From Flavobacteriales bacterium (GTDB lineage: Bacteria > Bacteroidota > Bacteroidia > UBA10329): 64,000 nucleotides of DNA. The stretch lies in NCBI GenBank assembly GCA_020635495.1, contig JACJZQ010000001.1:248001-312000 (forward strand), written 5' to 3'. Position numbers and translations under genes: made by a program. A model generated the notes under the pieces. That model was not told the DNA's origin. It did not search any database and was given only the letters and a program-made list of their open reading frames with translations. Of this stretch, positions 43,247-52,417 are shown in pieces. Positions within the stretch are counted from its first letter, which is position 1; every line of letters starts with the position of its first letter.

Positions 43247-43694
43247 GCAACAGATATTGGCTGCATTCCAGGCGGCTCAGCCAAGATTATTTGAATTGAA
43301 CCCTGATGTTTCGGTATGGGAAATCATTGAAAGCAGTGAAGACGGCTGGAAGGAACTTGAAAAGCCCGTTTACCAAATTGATGTAAAACATCCATTTATT
43401 TTCGATCTCCGATTAATCCCAACGGAATTTAACGGCATCCGTGTGAAGAACATTTGGATTGGTGAGTTTCCAGAAGAATTTCCTTCCTCGAATGATTCTC
43501 TTCCGTTGGAGCAGTGGTATTCTCCTGAGCGGTATCGAAAGTTTGTTGCTAGAAATCTCAACTTGATCGCTGAAACATTAGACCGTCCTGACATCTCTGA
43601 CGTAGAAGCCTTAGATGCTCTGACTGGAGATTTCCGCAAGCATGTTGAGTGGTGTGAATCAATCAAAAAGAGTAGAAATGAAGGAATAGTTTGA
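43239..43694 (+). CDS. Hypothetical protein
   Basis: 151 residues, probably cytoplasmic, mixed alpha/beta (VYQIDVKHPFIFDLRLIPTE, then VKNIWIGEFPEEFP) with an acidic helical C-terminus. Its start overlaps the preceding gene by 8 bases, so both are translated together. The wording is reminiscent of a small immunity-like or adaptor protein but I recognise no family. A 92-base gap without features follows. Confidence 0.65.
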   Translation: MIKQQILAAFQAAQPRLFELNPDVSVWEIIESSEDGWKELEKPVYQIDVKHPFIFDLRLIPTEFNGIRVKNIWIGEFPEEFPSSNDSLPLEQWYSPERYRKFVARNLNLIAETLDRPDISDVEALDALTGDFRKHVEWCESIKKSRNEGIV

Positions 43695-43786
43695 GCGTTT
43701 CGATGGACGATTTCCTATCTCTAGATTGTACTTCGGCCAGCTTCAAAGTGATACTTTTAACCAACTAACCACATACGGCAGCAAAC

Positions 43787-44395
43787 ATGAATATTAACAG
43801 CTTAAAAGAAAATCTTTCAATTGCAATTGATGAAGGATACATGTCAGAGATTGACAGCTTACTTGATTCACTATTAAGTGCAATGAAGCCATCAATGGCA
43901 GCAGATGAATTATCAGAATTAATATTCAAGAAATACACCACGTTTAAATCGAATCTTCTATCGGTGGTATTGGAAATGGCTCTTCGTAAAGACATCAATC
44001 TCGCTCAAGTTCATTATCCTCAAAACCCTATTTTCAAACTATGCTTCCTAACTGGATCAACGGAATTATTTGATTGCTTTCTTGAAGAGGCCGCTGAGAA
44101 AATCGTATCAGATAAAAGCGCAGAAGAGGCATCCACATACTATTTTGATCTATACACAGTTGCTGTGCAACTCAATGACCTGTTCTTCGATAAGTTTACC
44201 CGATGTGTAAAGGGAATGGATTACAACGGTGCATTTTCAACCCTTGATGAGAATGACAACGTGGTTTTGATTAACCGTGAAGATTATGAGACTTTGGAGG
44301 ACGTTTCAGAACAGTACAACAAAATTGTCGGTAGGAGGGACATTATAAAAAGACTGGAGGAAATCTCTGAGAGCTATGATGATATTGACGGGTAA
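43787..44395 (+). CDS. Hypothetical acidic helical protein
   Basis: 202 residues, almost entirely helical and acidic (SEIDSLLDSLLSAMKPSMAA, DELFFDKF-like later part). No Cys/His metal site, no signal. No family recognised. Placed 79 bases before the large helicase gene and on the same strand, so it probably belongs to the same cassette. Confidence 0.65.
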   Translation: MNINSLKENLSIAIDEGYMSEIDSLLDSLLSAMKPSMAADELSELIFKKYTTFKSNLLSVVLEMALRKDINLAQVHYPQNPIFKLCFLTGSTELFDCFLEEAAEKIVSDKSAEEASTYYFDLYTVAVQLNDLFFDKFTRCVKGMDYNGAFSTLDENDNVVLINREDYETLEDVSEQYNKIVGRRDIIKRLEEISESYDDIDG

Positions 44396-44474
44396 TTTCC
44401 GTTGACTGTGTATTTCGCAGTATCTAATCATTAATGAGCCAGAAGGAAGTCTCAACAGGCAGTACCTGAACAAA

Positions 44475-47400
44475 ATGAATCAACATCTATCAATTCGCGT
44501 TGCATGGCATGACAATAAGTGGAATGGGACTATATGCAACAACCCATCTAAGAATGCTTTCTGCTTAAACCTTCCACGCATCTATCAAGACAAGGACGAC
44601 AAAGCGGAAGACCAAATTTCCGGAAAACACTGGGTTGAGTTGGAAGACGGCCAGTTACCCCCATGTAAAGCTGAAGGTGCAAGTTTCATGAGTACCCGAA
44701 AGTATTATCGTCAATTCAACCATCCTTACAACAGGCCTCGCTCCAAAGACATACCTCATTTAGCTCTGAAGCCTACAACGCTAGAAGTGCCACCATACAG
44801 TTGCTTCGCGGTACCATTTTGGTGGATGTTGACAAAGAACCAAGCTGAAATCAGAGAACAGTATCCTGATGTCCCGCGGGATGAGAGTGCGCCATTCCCA
44901 ACGTCATGGGTTTATTCCAGCGCCACACAAGAAGCCCTTTTAAAACGCTTTTTTGAGCCCATAAAAGAATCTCGGTCTCTAGTGGTTTTCTATGCCAAAG
45001 GCTCAAACCCTGTTGATGAAGACAGCAGAAGACTTATTGTAGGTATAGGAATCATTAAATCAATATCCAGAATATTAAAGTATGACACTAAAGCCGATTA
45101 CACTTATCCGTTGTGGGACCGGCTTATAACGCATGGCATCCGGCCAAATGACACAACAAGTGAGGGAATATTGCTGCCTTACCATGACTATCTGGACCTT
45201 CCTGATGACTTTGTACTAAAAACCAAGGATGGCAAGAAAACGAAACAAGACCTACTCAATGAGATAAAACTCACTCTTCAAGAAACTGCCAGTCGACAAG
45301 AGATTATTGATGAATTCGCTTATGGTAGCGAGCATGTAAATGACAGCTCTATCCTTGGTGTGTTAGGTAAACTGCGCAGCATTGTTGAACGTGTGAAGGA
45401 ACATGGAATCGTCAAAGATGTTTGGGATCATCATCTCTTGTGGATTGACCAACAAATCGGGAAGGTCAAAGAAAGTATGGGCCCATTTCCTTCGTTTGGG
45501 AAGGCTTTGCTGGCACTTGGCTTTCGACATGGAAATTTGCTAGAAGAGGATTTACGTAATGAAGGACATCTAGGCTTGAAGGACAACCCTTGGGAATACT
45601 GGGAAGAGACGATATACGGAAACATCAGTTTAAACCGAAAACCATACTCAGGGGATTTACCGCACTTCAGAGATATTTGGCTAAATGAGTCAACAGAAAG
45701 GAAAAACCTGCTCATTTTACTTTCAAGATTTGAGCTGTCCGAGAAGCAGATCAAAAATTGGTTTGAGACGGCCACAAGGAGCAAGTTGGGTTACAAATCG
45801 ACCGACTCAGAGATTCTTCAAAATCCCTACCGTATAGCGGAGCTGGACGAAGGGGATCTGGAACACTACCCGATTGCCGTAGAAACTCTCGACAATGGGC
45901 TATTTGAAGACAAGGCGATTCAGGGAGAGCATGTCCCAGAATCCGCTCAGGCTGTTGACTCACCTTTAGATCAAAGAAGAATCAGAGCAATCATTACGCA
46001 TGTTTTGAAAAGGGCTGCTAAGAATGGAGATACTTTGCTTGCAGTGAATGAAATAACGGAATCGGTTAATGAACTCAATCTGCAACGGGCCACCGTTCTG
46101 CCAGCAAATTACATCATAACCAATATCGAATTCATCAAGGAACAGTTAGTCTTCATTGTTGGAGATGAGATTCAGTCGCTTCAGCTGAAGAAGTATGAAC
46201 AGATAGAATCGTATTTCAGGAAAGTTCTGATAGCAAGAGCGAAAAGGCAGTTGGACAGCATTGATGAGGATTGGGACTCACTTATAAAAGGTGTGATTAC
46301 CAAAAATGGAATCGCCTTCAATAAGGATAATCCGAAACATGCTGCAGCTCTCATAGATCAGGTGTCAGCGCTCCAACGCTTAACAAGCCGAAAAATATCT
46401 GTACTGCATGGGCCTGCCGGCACAGGGAAAACTACGGTACTTGGTGCATTGTTCGGTTGTAAGACCTTGACCACGGAAGGAGTTTTGCTATTGGCACCAA
46501 CAGGAAAAGCCAGGGTTAAACTTGGTAAAATGGCCGGGAGTGAGGCCTACACCATTGCTCAATTCTTGAATAAGCAAGGACGGTTTGATTGGAACCGTAT
46601 GAGACCAAGATTTACAGGGACAGAAAAGTACCAAGGAGAGCAGAATGTGATTGTTGACGAATGTTCCATGCTTACAGAGGACGACCTTTATGCGTTAATG
46701 CAGGCATTGGATCTAGCCCATATCAAACGATTGATTCTGGTTGGAGATCCTTATCAACTTCCACCGATTGGTGCTGGTCGACCGTTTGCCGATTTCTGCT
46801 CGTACTTGGACAATCTTGAGTCAGACCATGAAGATTATGAGGCCACCGAGTCTCTTGCCAGATTGAAAGAAGTGGTACGTAATGTGGATGGGGCCAATTC
46901 AGATACACTGACACTTGCATCTTGGTACTCCGGGCTGAAACCATCTAAAGATGCTGATTCAATCTTCCAGAAAATTGGGGATAATTCACTGCTGAACGAT
47001 TTGCATGTTTCAACATGGGAAGACGAAGGATCCCTTGTTGAGAAGTTGAACGAGCTTTTGATCGACAAACTTGATTTAAAAGATGAGCGAGACTATGAAA
47101 AACTGAATGCCTTTCTGGGTGTCAATGGCAACAGTATCGACACTAGCAAAATAGAGTCCTTTCAGCTACTGAGTCCAGTAAAAGCTCCTTACTGGGGCTC
47201 GTTTAATCTCAATCGAATTTTTAAGCAGCAATTCCGTTCGGGAATATTTGGAACCGTTACAATTGGAGAATATCAAATTGGGCAGTTCGATAAAGTTATT
47301 CAAACCGTAAATGAACGGAAGGAGGGTTATCCAGGAAATGCAAAGTACCAATTATCCAATGGCCAGCTGGGGCTGGTTCAGTCAACCATCAAAGGAAACG

Positions 47401-48131
47401 CCAATGTGGCTTTTGCGGGAGTTGACAGCAATGTAACGTTCGGATATAGATCACAGGGACAGACCGAGAACGACTCAAGTAATTTGGAGTTAGCCTATGC
47501 CATTACGGTGCATAAAAGTCAGGGAAGTGATTTTGATTATGTCTTCTTGGTCATTCCGAAAACGGGTAGAATCATTTCCAGAGAACTAATCTATACTGCG
47601 CTTACAAGGGCTAAGAAACAACTTGTATTGCTGATTGAAGGTGACTCACCACAATGGATCATCAACCTTTCTAAACCCCAGTACTCAGAAACCGCAAAGC
47701 GTAACACACATTTGTTCTCCTATGCCGTTCGGGCTGAAAAGCATCACATTCCTTATGCAGAAGGCCTTATCCACAAAACAAAAAAGGAAGGTTTACTCGT
47801 AAGAAGTAAATCTGAAGTAATCATCGCCAATATGCTTGTAGAAAAGAAGATTGAATTCGAGTACGAACGAGAGTTCATTGGCAACAATGGACAAAAACGA
47901 ATTCCTGATTTCACATTTATTGATGCAGCAGGAGACATTGTCATTTTAGAACACTTGGGAATGATGTCTGTACCCAGCTACAAGGCTGATTGGGAAAAGA
48001 AGTTGAGGTTCTACAATGAGAATGGCTACAAGCTGAATGACAACCTTTTCATTACAACGGAAAGTGAAAAGGGGGGTATAGATTCAATTGCCATTGAAGA
48101 CATCATTGAGCAAATTCAACAGCTGATTTAG
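44475..48131 (+). CDS. RecD/TraA-like SF1 helicase with C-terminal PD-(D/E)XK-like nuclease domain
   Basis: 1,218 residues. The first ~600 residues are unassigned. Helicase motifs: Walker A GPAGTGKTTV near residue 643, VDECSMLTEDDL near 725, VGDPYQLPPIG, KSQGSDFDYVFL (motif V, UvrD_C2) and YTALTRAKKQL (motif VI). The last ~100 residues look like a nuclease of the type seen after such helicases: RSKSEVIIANMLVEKKI, KRIPDFTFIDAAGD and VILEHLGMM, ending DWEKKLRFYNENGYKL. The central Lys of the PD-(D/E)XK motif is replaced by Leu in EHLG, which is common in this subgroup. It is the effector-sized gene of the plus-strand cassette and ends four bases from the convergent hsdR. Confidence 0.86.
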   Translation: MNQHLSIRVAWHDNKWNGTICNNPSKNAFCLNLPRIYQDKDDKAEDQISGKHWVELEDGQLPPCKAEGASFMSTRKYYRQFNHPYNRPRSKDIPHLALKPTTLEVPPYSCFAVPFWWMLTKNQAEIREQYPDVPRDESAPFPTSWVYSSATQEALLKRFFEPIKESRSLVVFYAKGSNPVDEDSRRLIVGIGIIKSISRILKYDTKADYTYPLWDRLITHGIRPNDTTSEGILLPYHDYLDLPDDFVLKTKDGKKTKQDLLNEIKLTLQETASRQEIIDEFAYGSEHVNDSSILGVLGKLRSIVERVKEHGIVKDVWDHHLLWIDQQIGKVKESMGPFPSFGKALLALGFRHGNLLEEDLRNEGHLGLKDNPWEYWEETIYGNISLNRKPYSGDLPHFRDIWLNESTERKNLLILLSRFELSEKQIKNWFETATRSKLGYKSTDSEILQNPYRIAELDEGDLEHYPIAVETLDNGLFEDKAIQGEHVPESAQAVDSPLDQRRIRAIITHVLKRAAKNGDTLLAVNEITESVNELNLQRATVLPANYIITNIEFIKEQLVFIVGDEIQSLQLKKYEQIESYFRKVLIARAKRQLDSIDEDWDSLIKGVITKNGIAFNKDNPKHAAALIDQVSALQRLTSRKISVLHGPAGTGKTTVLGALFGCKTLTTEGVLLLAPTGKARVKLGKMAGSEAYTIAQFLNKQGRFDWNRMRPRFTGTEKYQGEQNVIVDECSMLTEDDLYALMQALDLAHIKRLILVGDPYQLPPIGAGRPFADFCSYLDNLESDHEDYEATESLARLKEVVRNVDGANSDTLTLASWYSGLKPSKDADSIFQKIGDNSLLNDLHVSTWEDEGSLVEKLNELLIDKLDLKDERDYEKLNAFLGVNGNSIDTSKIESFQLLSPVKAPYWGSFNLNRIFKQQFRSGIFGTVTIGEYQIGQFDKVIQTVNERKEGYPGNAKYQLSNGQLGLVQSTIKGNANVAFAGVDSNVTFGYRSQGQTENDSSNLELAYAITVHKSQGSDFDYVFLVIPKTGRIISRELIYTALTRAKKQLVLLIEGDSPQWIINLSKPQYSETAKRNTHLFSYAVRAEKHHIPYAEGLIHKTKKEGLLVRSKSEVIIANMLVEKKIEFEYEREFIGNNGQKRIPDFTFIDAAGDIVILEHLGMMSVPSYKADWEKKLRFYNENGYKLNDNLFITTESEKGGIDSIAIEDIIEQIQQLI

Positions 48132-48135
48132 ACTA

Positions 48136-51072
48136 TTACGCTACCAATGCCACACTTCTTACCACCTGATAGGCCGTTTGACTAACTCGTGGTTCCACGT
48201 TTTCATTCATAATCTTGGCGTATTTATCAGGAGCAGTTTCCATGATAGTGTGCACCAAGCGTACTTTCAATTTGTCTCGCATAATGTCTTCATAGACACG
48301 CACAGGGTCCTGTGCACGGTTGTTGCGAACAATTTCAATCAGTTCTTCATCCTTAGAGACTACCTCCAAGAACTTGCTTACCACCTCTACTCCAGCATCA
48401 CCCAAAAGAGCTTTGAAGGCCTGATTGATTTCCGCAATAACCTCCTTAACGGTTTTGGTCTGTTTAACTCGCGCAGCACCAGAACCGCTTCCACCACCAG
48501 TTGGTGGGTCTTCCACTTCCCGTTGTTCTACTTCAGGCAAAGCATAATTGATGACATAGACATCTTCCAATTCTTTGCGCAGCGAACTGTAGTCGCCACC
48601 AGCCAATTTATTGCTCAGGTAAATAAGGAAGACCTGCGTATTGGTGAGGTCGCCTTTTGGTATGTGGTAAAGCCCGGATATGTAATTGAACAAGCCCAAA
48701 TAACGGTTCATTAGGGTTCTGAACTCATCACGCTTTTCCTGCGTGAGGTTCTTTTCAAACTTCTCTTTGATGTGATGTACCAACCCAACAATGGCTGGTG
48801 TATTACTCTCCTTATTCTCCAAACCAAGTTTGGCAATCTCTTCCAACTCCGCTGCTGTGAACACACCGAACTGAAGCAACTTCTTCCTTATCTCTTCCAG
48901 TTGCTTGGGGTCTATACTCTTGTAGCTGACCACATCATTCTGATACTTCTTATAGGCCTTCATTATCGCCTCATAAGAGCCTGAGAAATCCACCACTAAG
49001 GTGTCTTTCTTTTCAGGGTGTATGCGATTGAGTCGGCTTAGCGTCTGTACCGCTGTTCGGTCTCTGACCGGCTTATCTAAGAACATGGTATGCAGCAAAG
49101 GCTCGCTGAAACCCGTTTGGAACTTATTGGCAACAATAAGGAAGCGGATGGTATCATCTTCTTCAAACAGGTCTTCAATCTTCAATCCTTTCGGATTGAT
49201 AGCAGCATTCAGGCTGCTTTCCGTGTGGGTAACATCCTCATAAGGAATGCTACCCGAGAAGGCCACTAAGGTCTTGTGTTTCAATCCTCGCTTGGCCAAT
49301 TCCTCGTCCATAAAGAACTTGTATTTGACAGCCGCCAATCGGCTGCTGGCAACTACCATGGCTTTGGCCTTGCCTGCAATCTTATGTGCGCTTTCGTTTT
49401 CGAAGATGGTAACTATGCGGTTGCACTTCTCTTTGATAATGGCGCTATCCTCGTAAGCCTTTTGACGAAGCCCCTGTTTAACCACCATGGGCAGATATTC
49501 CTTTTTGGTATCTACCTCCTTGTTCAGTTCATAGAGGGTATTGTAGCTGTAGATGTGCTTGGCAACATCCATGATGTAGCCTTCTTTAATGGCCTGATCC
49601 ATGGAATAGACATCATGAGGAACCTTGATGCTTTTTCCCTTTTCGTCTTTAGCTGGCTTGCCAAAATTCTGTAGCGTCTTATCACTTGGAGTGGCCGTAA
49701 GCGCTATGAAAGCGAGGTTAGGAAACTTCTTCTTCTCAATTTTACTCAGAAGCTTTTCCTGTGCATCTTCGGGTGTCTTCTCTACCCCTTTCTCATCGCT
49801 GGTAAAGGTGGATGTAGCTCCTTCATGCAACTTCCCGTCTTGCGAACGGTGCGCCTCATCTATGAGGAAACAAATCTTCTTGTGCGTTTGGTCTGCCAGT
49901 TCTTTCAGGTGAGAGAACTTATGAATGGTTGAAACAATCACCTTTTTATTCGCCTCTAAGGCGTGTTTCAAGTCTGAAGTGGTTTCCGCGTAATGCGCCA
50001 CACCTTCAGTCATGATGGCCTTTTGGAAGTCCTTTGATATTTGGTCGTCCAGATTGATACGGTCGGTAAGTACCACAATGCTATCGAACACGGGTGTATC
50101 GCCAACAAAGGCATTGCGCAGGTTCTGTACCATCCAAACAATGGTGCTACTCTTGCCCGAACCTGTGGAATGCTGAATGAGGTATTTGAGGTCGAGTTGT
50201 TTCTTTTTGGCGTACTGTTCCTTTACATCCTCCACCACCATGCGCGTGGCGCGTTGCTGGTGATAACGTGGGAACATCCATTTGCCTTTGCCACTCGGAT
50301 AGAGGTACGTTTCCAAATAATTGAGCAACCGCTCTGGCAACAGAATGTCGTGGTAGAGATAATGGACCGGATATTCCTTTTTGTTCTTGGGCGTTTCATT
50401 TACAATGTCCTGATTGAAAGGACGGAAGTCCTTCTCGCTGGGCGGTTTGCTGAACGCAGCCGCCATTTTGGCCTCACTCGTATCGCTTACAATATGCAGG
50501 AACGGTTGGCGGAAAATGGGCAGGTCGAGATTACGCGCTATGTATTGCTCAATGGCCTTTTGGAAGGTGCCGCTGGTACCTTCGTTCTTCAACTCTATGG
50601 TGGCAATGGCAAAACCATTGACCAATAGCACAATATCCAAGCTTTCGCGCTGGGTATCTGCTCCAAAGTGCCATTGGCGCACAGCGGTATAGCGGTTCTT
50701 CTTATAAAGCTCCGCCAAATGTTTATTGGTCTCATTTTCTGGTTTAAAAAAGACCAAGGCAAAATGATACTGACCCACTGCAATACCTTTTTGCAGCACT
50801 TGAAACAGCTCTTTCTCACTCAGCTCCTGTCTAAAGGCCTGTTCAAACTGCTTCTGCCAGTGGGCACCATACTCACTCTTCAATTGGCGCAGAGGTTCCT
50901 GCTGGGTGGCCTCTAAGAACTCCTCCAGATCTTCAAAGTAGATGCATAACTCCTTGTTGGTGTCTATGCGGCTTTCAAACCGTACGCGGTAGCCACCCTT
51001 TACATCCAACTGGTTGCAGAAGTGTTCTTCAAACACTTTCTCATTATCCGGTGTAAGCCCTTGTTTGCCCAT
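48136..51072 (-). CDS. hsdR: Type I restriction enzyme R subunit
   Basis: 978 residues. N-terminal nuclease with IATIELKNEG (Glu and Lys near residues 159-161), then an SF2 translocase: Walker A STGSGKSS (~306), DEAH in FLIDEAHRSQ (~405), TATPSD, and motif VI QTLSRLNRIHPEK. It cuts DNA far from the recognition site after ATP-driven translocation, as the R subunit of an HsdR2M2S1 complex. It follows hsdS by one base, the last gene of a seven-gene minus-strand operon. A single-line count at 50221-50280 gives about 57% G+C, higher than most of the window, suggesting a different origin from its neighbours. Confidence 0.95.
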   Translation of the reverse strand: MGKQGLTPDNEKVFEEHFCNQLDVKGGYRVRFESRIDTNKELCIYFEDLEEFLEATQQEPLRQLKSEYGAHWQKQFEQAFRQELSEKELFQVLQKGIAVGQYHFALVFFKPENETNKHLAELYKKNRYTAVRQWHFGADTQRESLDIVLLVNGFAIATIELKNEGTSGTFQKAIEQYIARNLDLPIFRQPFLHIVSDTSEAKMAAAFSKPPSEKDFRPFNQDIVNETPKNKKEYPVHYLYHDILLPERLLNYLETYLYPSGKGKWMFPRYHQQRATRMVVEDVKEQYAKKKQLDLKYLIQHSTGSGKSSTIVWMVQNLRNAFVGDTPVFDSIVVLTDRINLDDQISKDFQKAIMTEGVAHYAETTSDLKHALEANKKVIVSTIHKFSHLKELADQTHKKICFLIDEAHRSQDGKLHEGATSTFTSDEKGVEKTPEDAQEKLLSKIEKKKFPNLAFIALTATPSDKTLQNFGKPAKDEKGKSIKVPHDVYSMDQAIKEGYIMDVAKHIYSYNTLYELNKEVDTKKEYLPMVVKQGLRQKAYEDSAIIKEKCNRIVTIFENESAHKIAGKAKAMVVASSRLAAVKYKFFMDEELAKRGLKHKTLVAFSGSIPYEDVTHTESSLNAAINPKGLKIEDLFEEDDTIRFLIVANKFQTGFSEPLLHTMFLDKPVRDRTAVQTLSRLNRIHPEKKDTLVVDFSGSYEAIMKAYKKYQNDVVSYKSIDPKQLEEIRKKLLQFGVFTAAELEEIAKLGLENKESNTPAIVGLVHHIKEKFEKNLTQEKRDEFRTLMNRYLGLFNYISGLYHIPKGDLTNTQVFLIYLSNKLAGGDYSSLRKELEDVYVINYALPEVEQREVEDPPTGGGSGSGAARVKQTKTVKEVIAEINQAFKALLGDAGVEVVSKFLEVVSKDEELIEIVRNNRAQDPVRVYEDIMRDKLKVRLVHTIMETAPDKYAKIMNENVEPRVSQTAYQVVRSVALVA

Positions 51073-51073
51073 G

Positions 51074-52417
51074 CTATGCCACCTTTACTTTGCCCGTTAC
51101 CGCATTGTAGATCTCAATCTTGCGGATTTCCTTCAACTGCTCAATCTGACCTTCAATGTTCTTGACCAATTGGTCAATTTTAGACATTCTCGCTTCTAGG
51201 TGTTTTACAATCTCAAACTGCTCATCTAAAGGTGGAATGGCTAGCTTAACCTCCTTAAGATAGTTTGAGTAAATCACCTCAATTGTAGTTGCGTTACTGA
51301 TGTACAAAACCTGCTCTAGGAAAAAACCAGAATGGTTTATCAAAATAGACAAATACGAGTTTGAGCATTCAGAAGGATTAACTTGAATTCTCATCAAACA
51401 AGGATGCAAAATTCCACGGCTTGCACCATTAGGAAATACAGCGCATCTTCCAATAGTTCCTCTGGTCGTTATCAGAATGTCTTCAGGAAAAATTTCACAA
51501 GACGATAGACTTTCAAATTTGTGCTGATCAATAAATATTTCTCCACTCTCAAAATCACTATCAAGCACACTGCGTTGATTATAGACCTTGAAGCCTTCAT
51601 CGACATAGTCTTCATAGGTTAAATCACTCCCGAATGGCCCTGTTTTAATCGCTCCTTTGTTTGGTCGTAGTATCTCTTTAATTCTTTTCACCTCCCAATG
51701 TTTGGGGATGTCTCCCAACCACTCTACACCAGAGGGTTTGAGCGGAGCTTTGGGGTTAAGGCCTTTGGTAACGGCATTGGTAATTTCTATTTGTCGTATC
51801 TCCTTTAGGCGCTCTATCTGCGCCCCTTTATTGGCAATCAGCTGATCTATCTTGGAGGTTTTCTCGTCCAAGTAGTTGGCTATGGCGGTTTGTTCTTCAA
51901 TGGAAGGAACAGGAAACGTCATTCTTTCGAAGACATTCTGATACAAGTGAAGAATTGTGCTACCAGATTTAGTGTACTCATTATACTGATGGAATACTTC
52001 AGAAACCAGTATCCAATACATAAAGTGGGTGTGAAAACTGTAAGTAGTTGGACGTATAAGCATCACACCTGCATTCAGTGTTGCTTTATACGGCATGTCA
52101 ACTACCCTTGCCACTTTGCCTATCGTTCCGTCCTTAGTAATTAAAAGGTCGCCCTCTTCGAGATGTATATTTTCATCAACCTCATATCGTTCCTCTGAAA
52201 CATGATAAGCGGTCTCCCAATTTATTTGGCCATTTGCGAAATCAGTTCCTGTAACGCAGTAAGGCCCTTCGTCTATAAATTCATCTGACCTTAAGTTTTG
52301 CCAGCCAATTCGGCCCTTCAGGTAAGTATTCTGTTTCAATCTTTTTACCCCCCATGAAGTTGGTATGTGTCCAATCCAATGAACTCCAGAAGGTTTGTAT
52401 GATGGATAGGCTTTCAT
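51074..52417 (-). CDS. hsdS: Type I restriction enzyme specificity subunit
   Basis: 447 residues, two target-recognition domains (TRDs), each introduced by a near-identical stretch: KPSGVHWIGHIPTSWGVKRL at ~9 and KPSGVEWLGDIPKHWEVKRI at ~227, and each followed by a helical spacer with KIDQLIANKGAQIERLKEIR and KIDQLVKNIEGQIEQLKEIR. Each TRD reads one half of a bipartite DNA site. The TRDs are more A+T-rich than hsdR (about 37% G+C in one counted line), as expected for exchangeable segments. It overlaps hsdM by four bases and is followed by hsdR after one base. Confidence 0.94.
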   Translation of the reverse strand: MKAYPSYKPSGVHWIGHIPTSWGVKRLKQNTYLKGRIGWQNLRSDEFIDEGPYCVTGTDFANGQINWETAYHVSEERYEVDENIHLEEGDLLITKDGTIGKVARVVDMPYKATLNAGVMLIRPTTYSFHTHFMYWILVSEVFHQYNEYTKSGSTILHLYQNVFERMTFPVPSIEEQTAIANYLDEKTSKIDQLIANKGAQIERLKEIRQIEITNAVTKGLNPKAPLKPSGVEWLGDIPKHWEVKRIKEILRPNKGAIKTGPFGSDLTYEDYVDEGFKVYNQRSVLDSDFESGEIFIDQHKFESLSSCEIFPEDILITTRGTIGRCAVFPNGASRGILHPCLMRIQVNPSECSNSYLSILINHSGFFLEQVLYISNATTIEVIYSNYLKEVKLAIPPLDEQFEIVKHLEARMSKIDQLVKNIEGQIEQLKEIRKIEIYNAVTGKVKVA

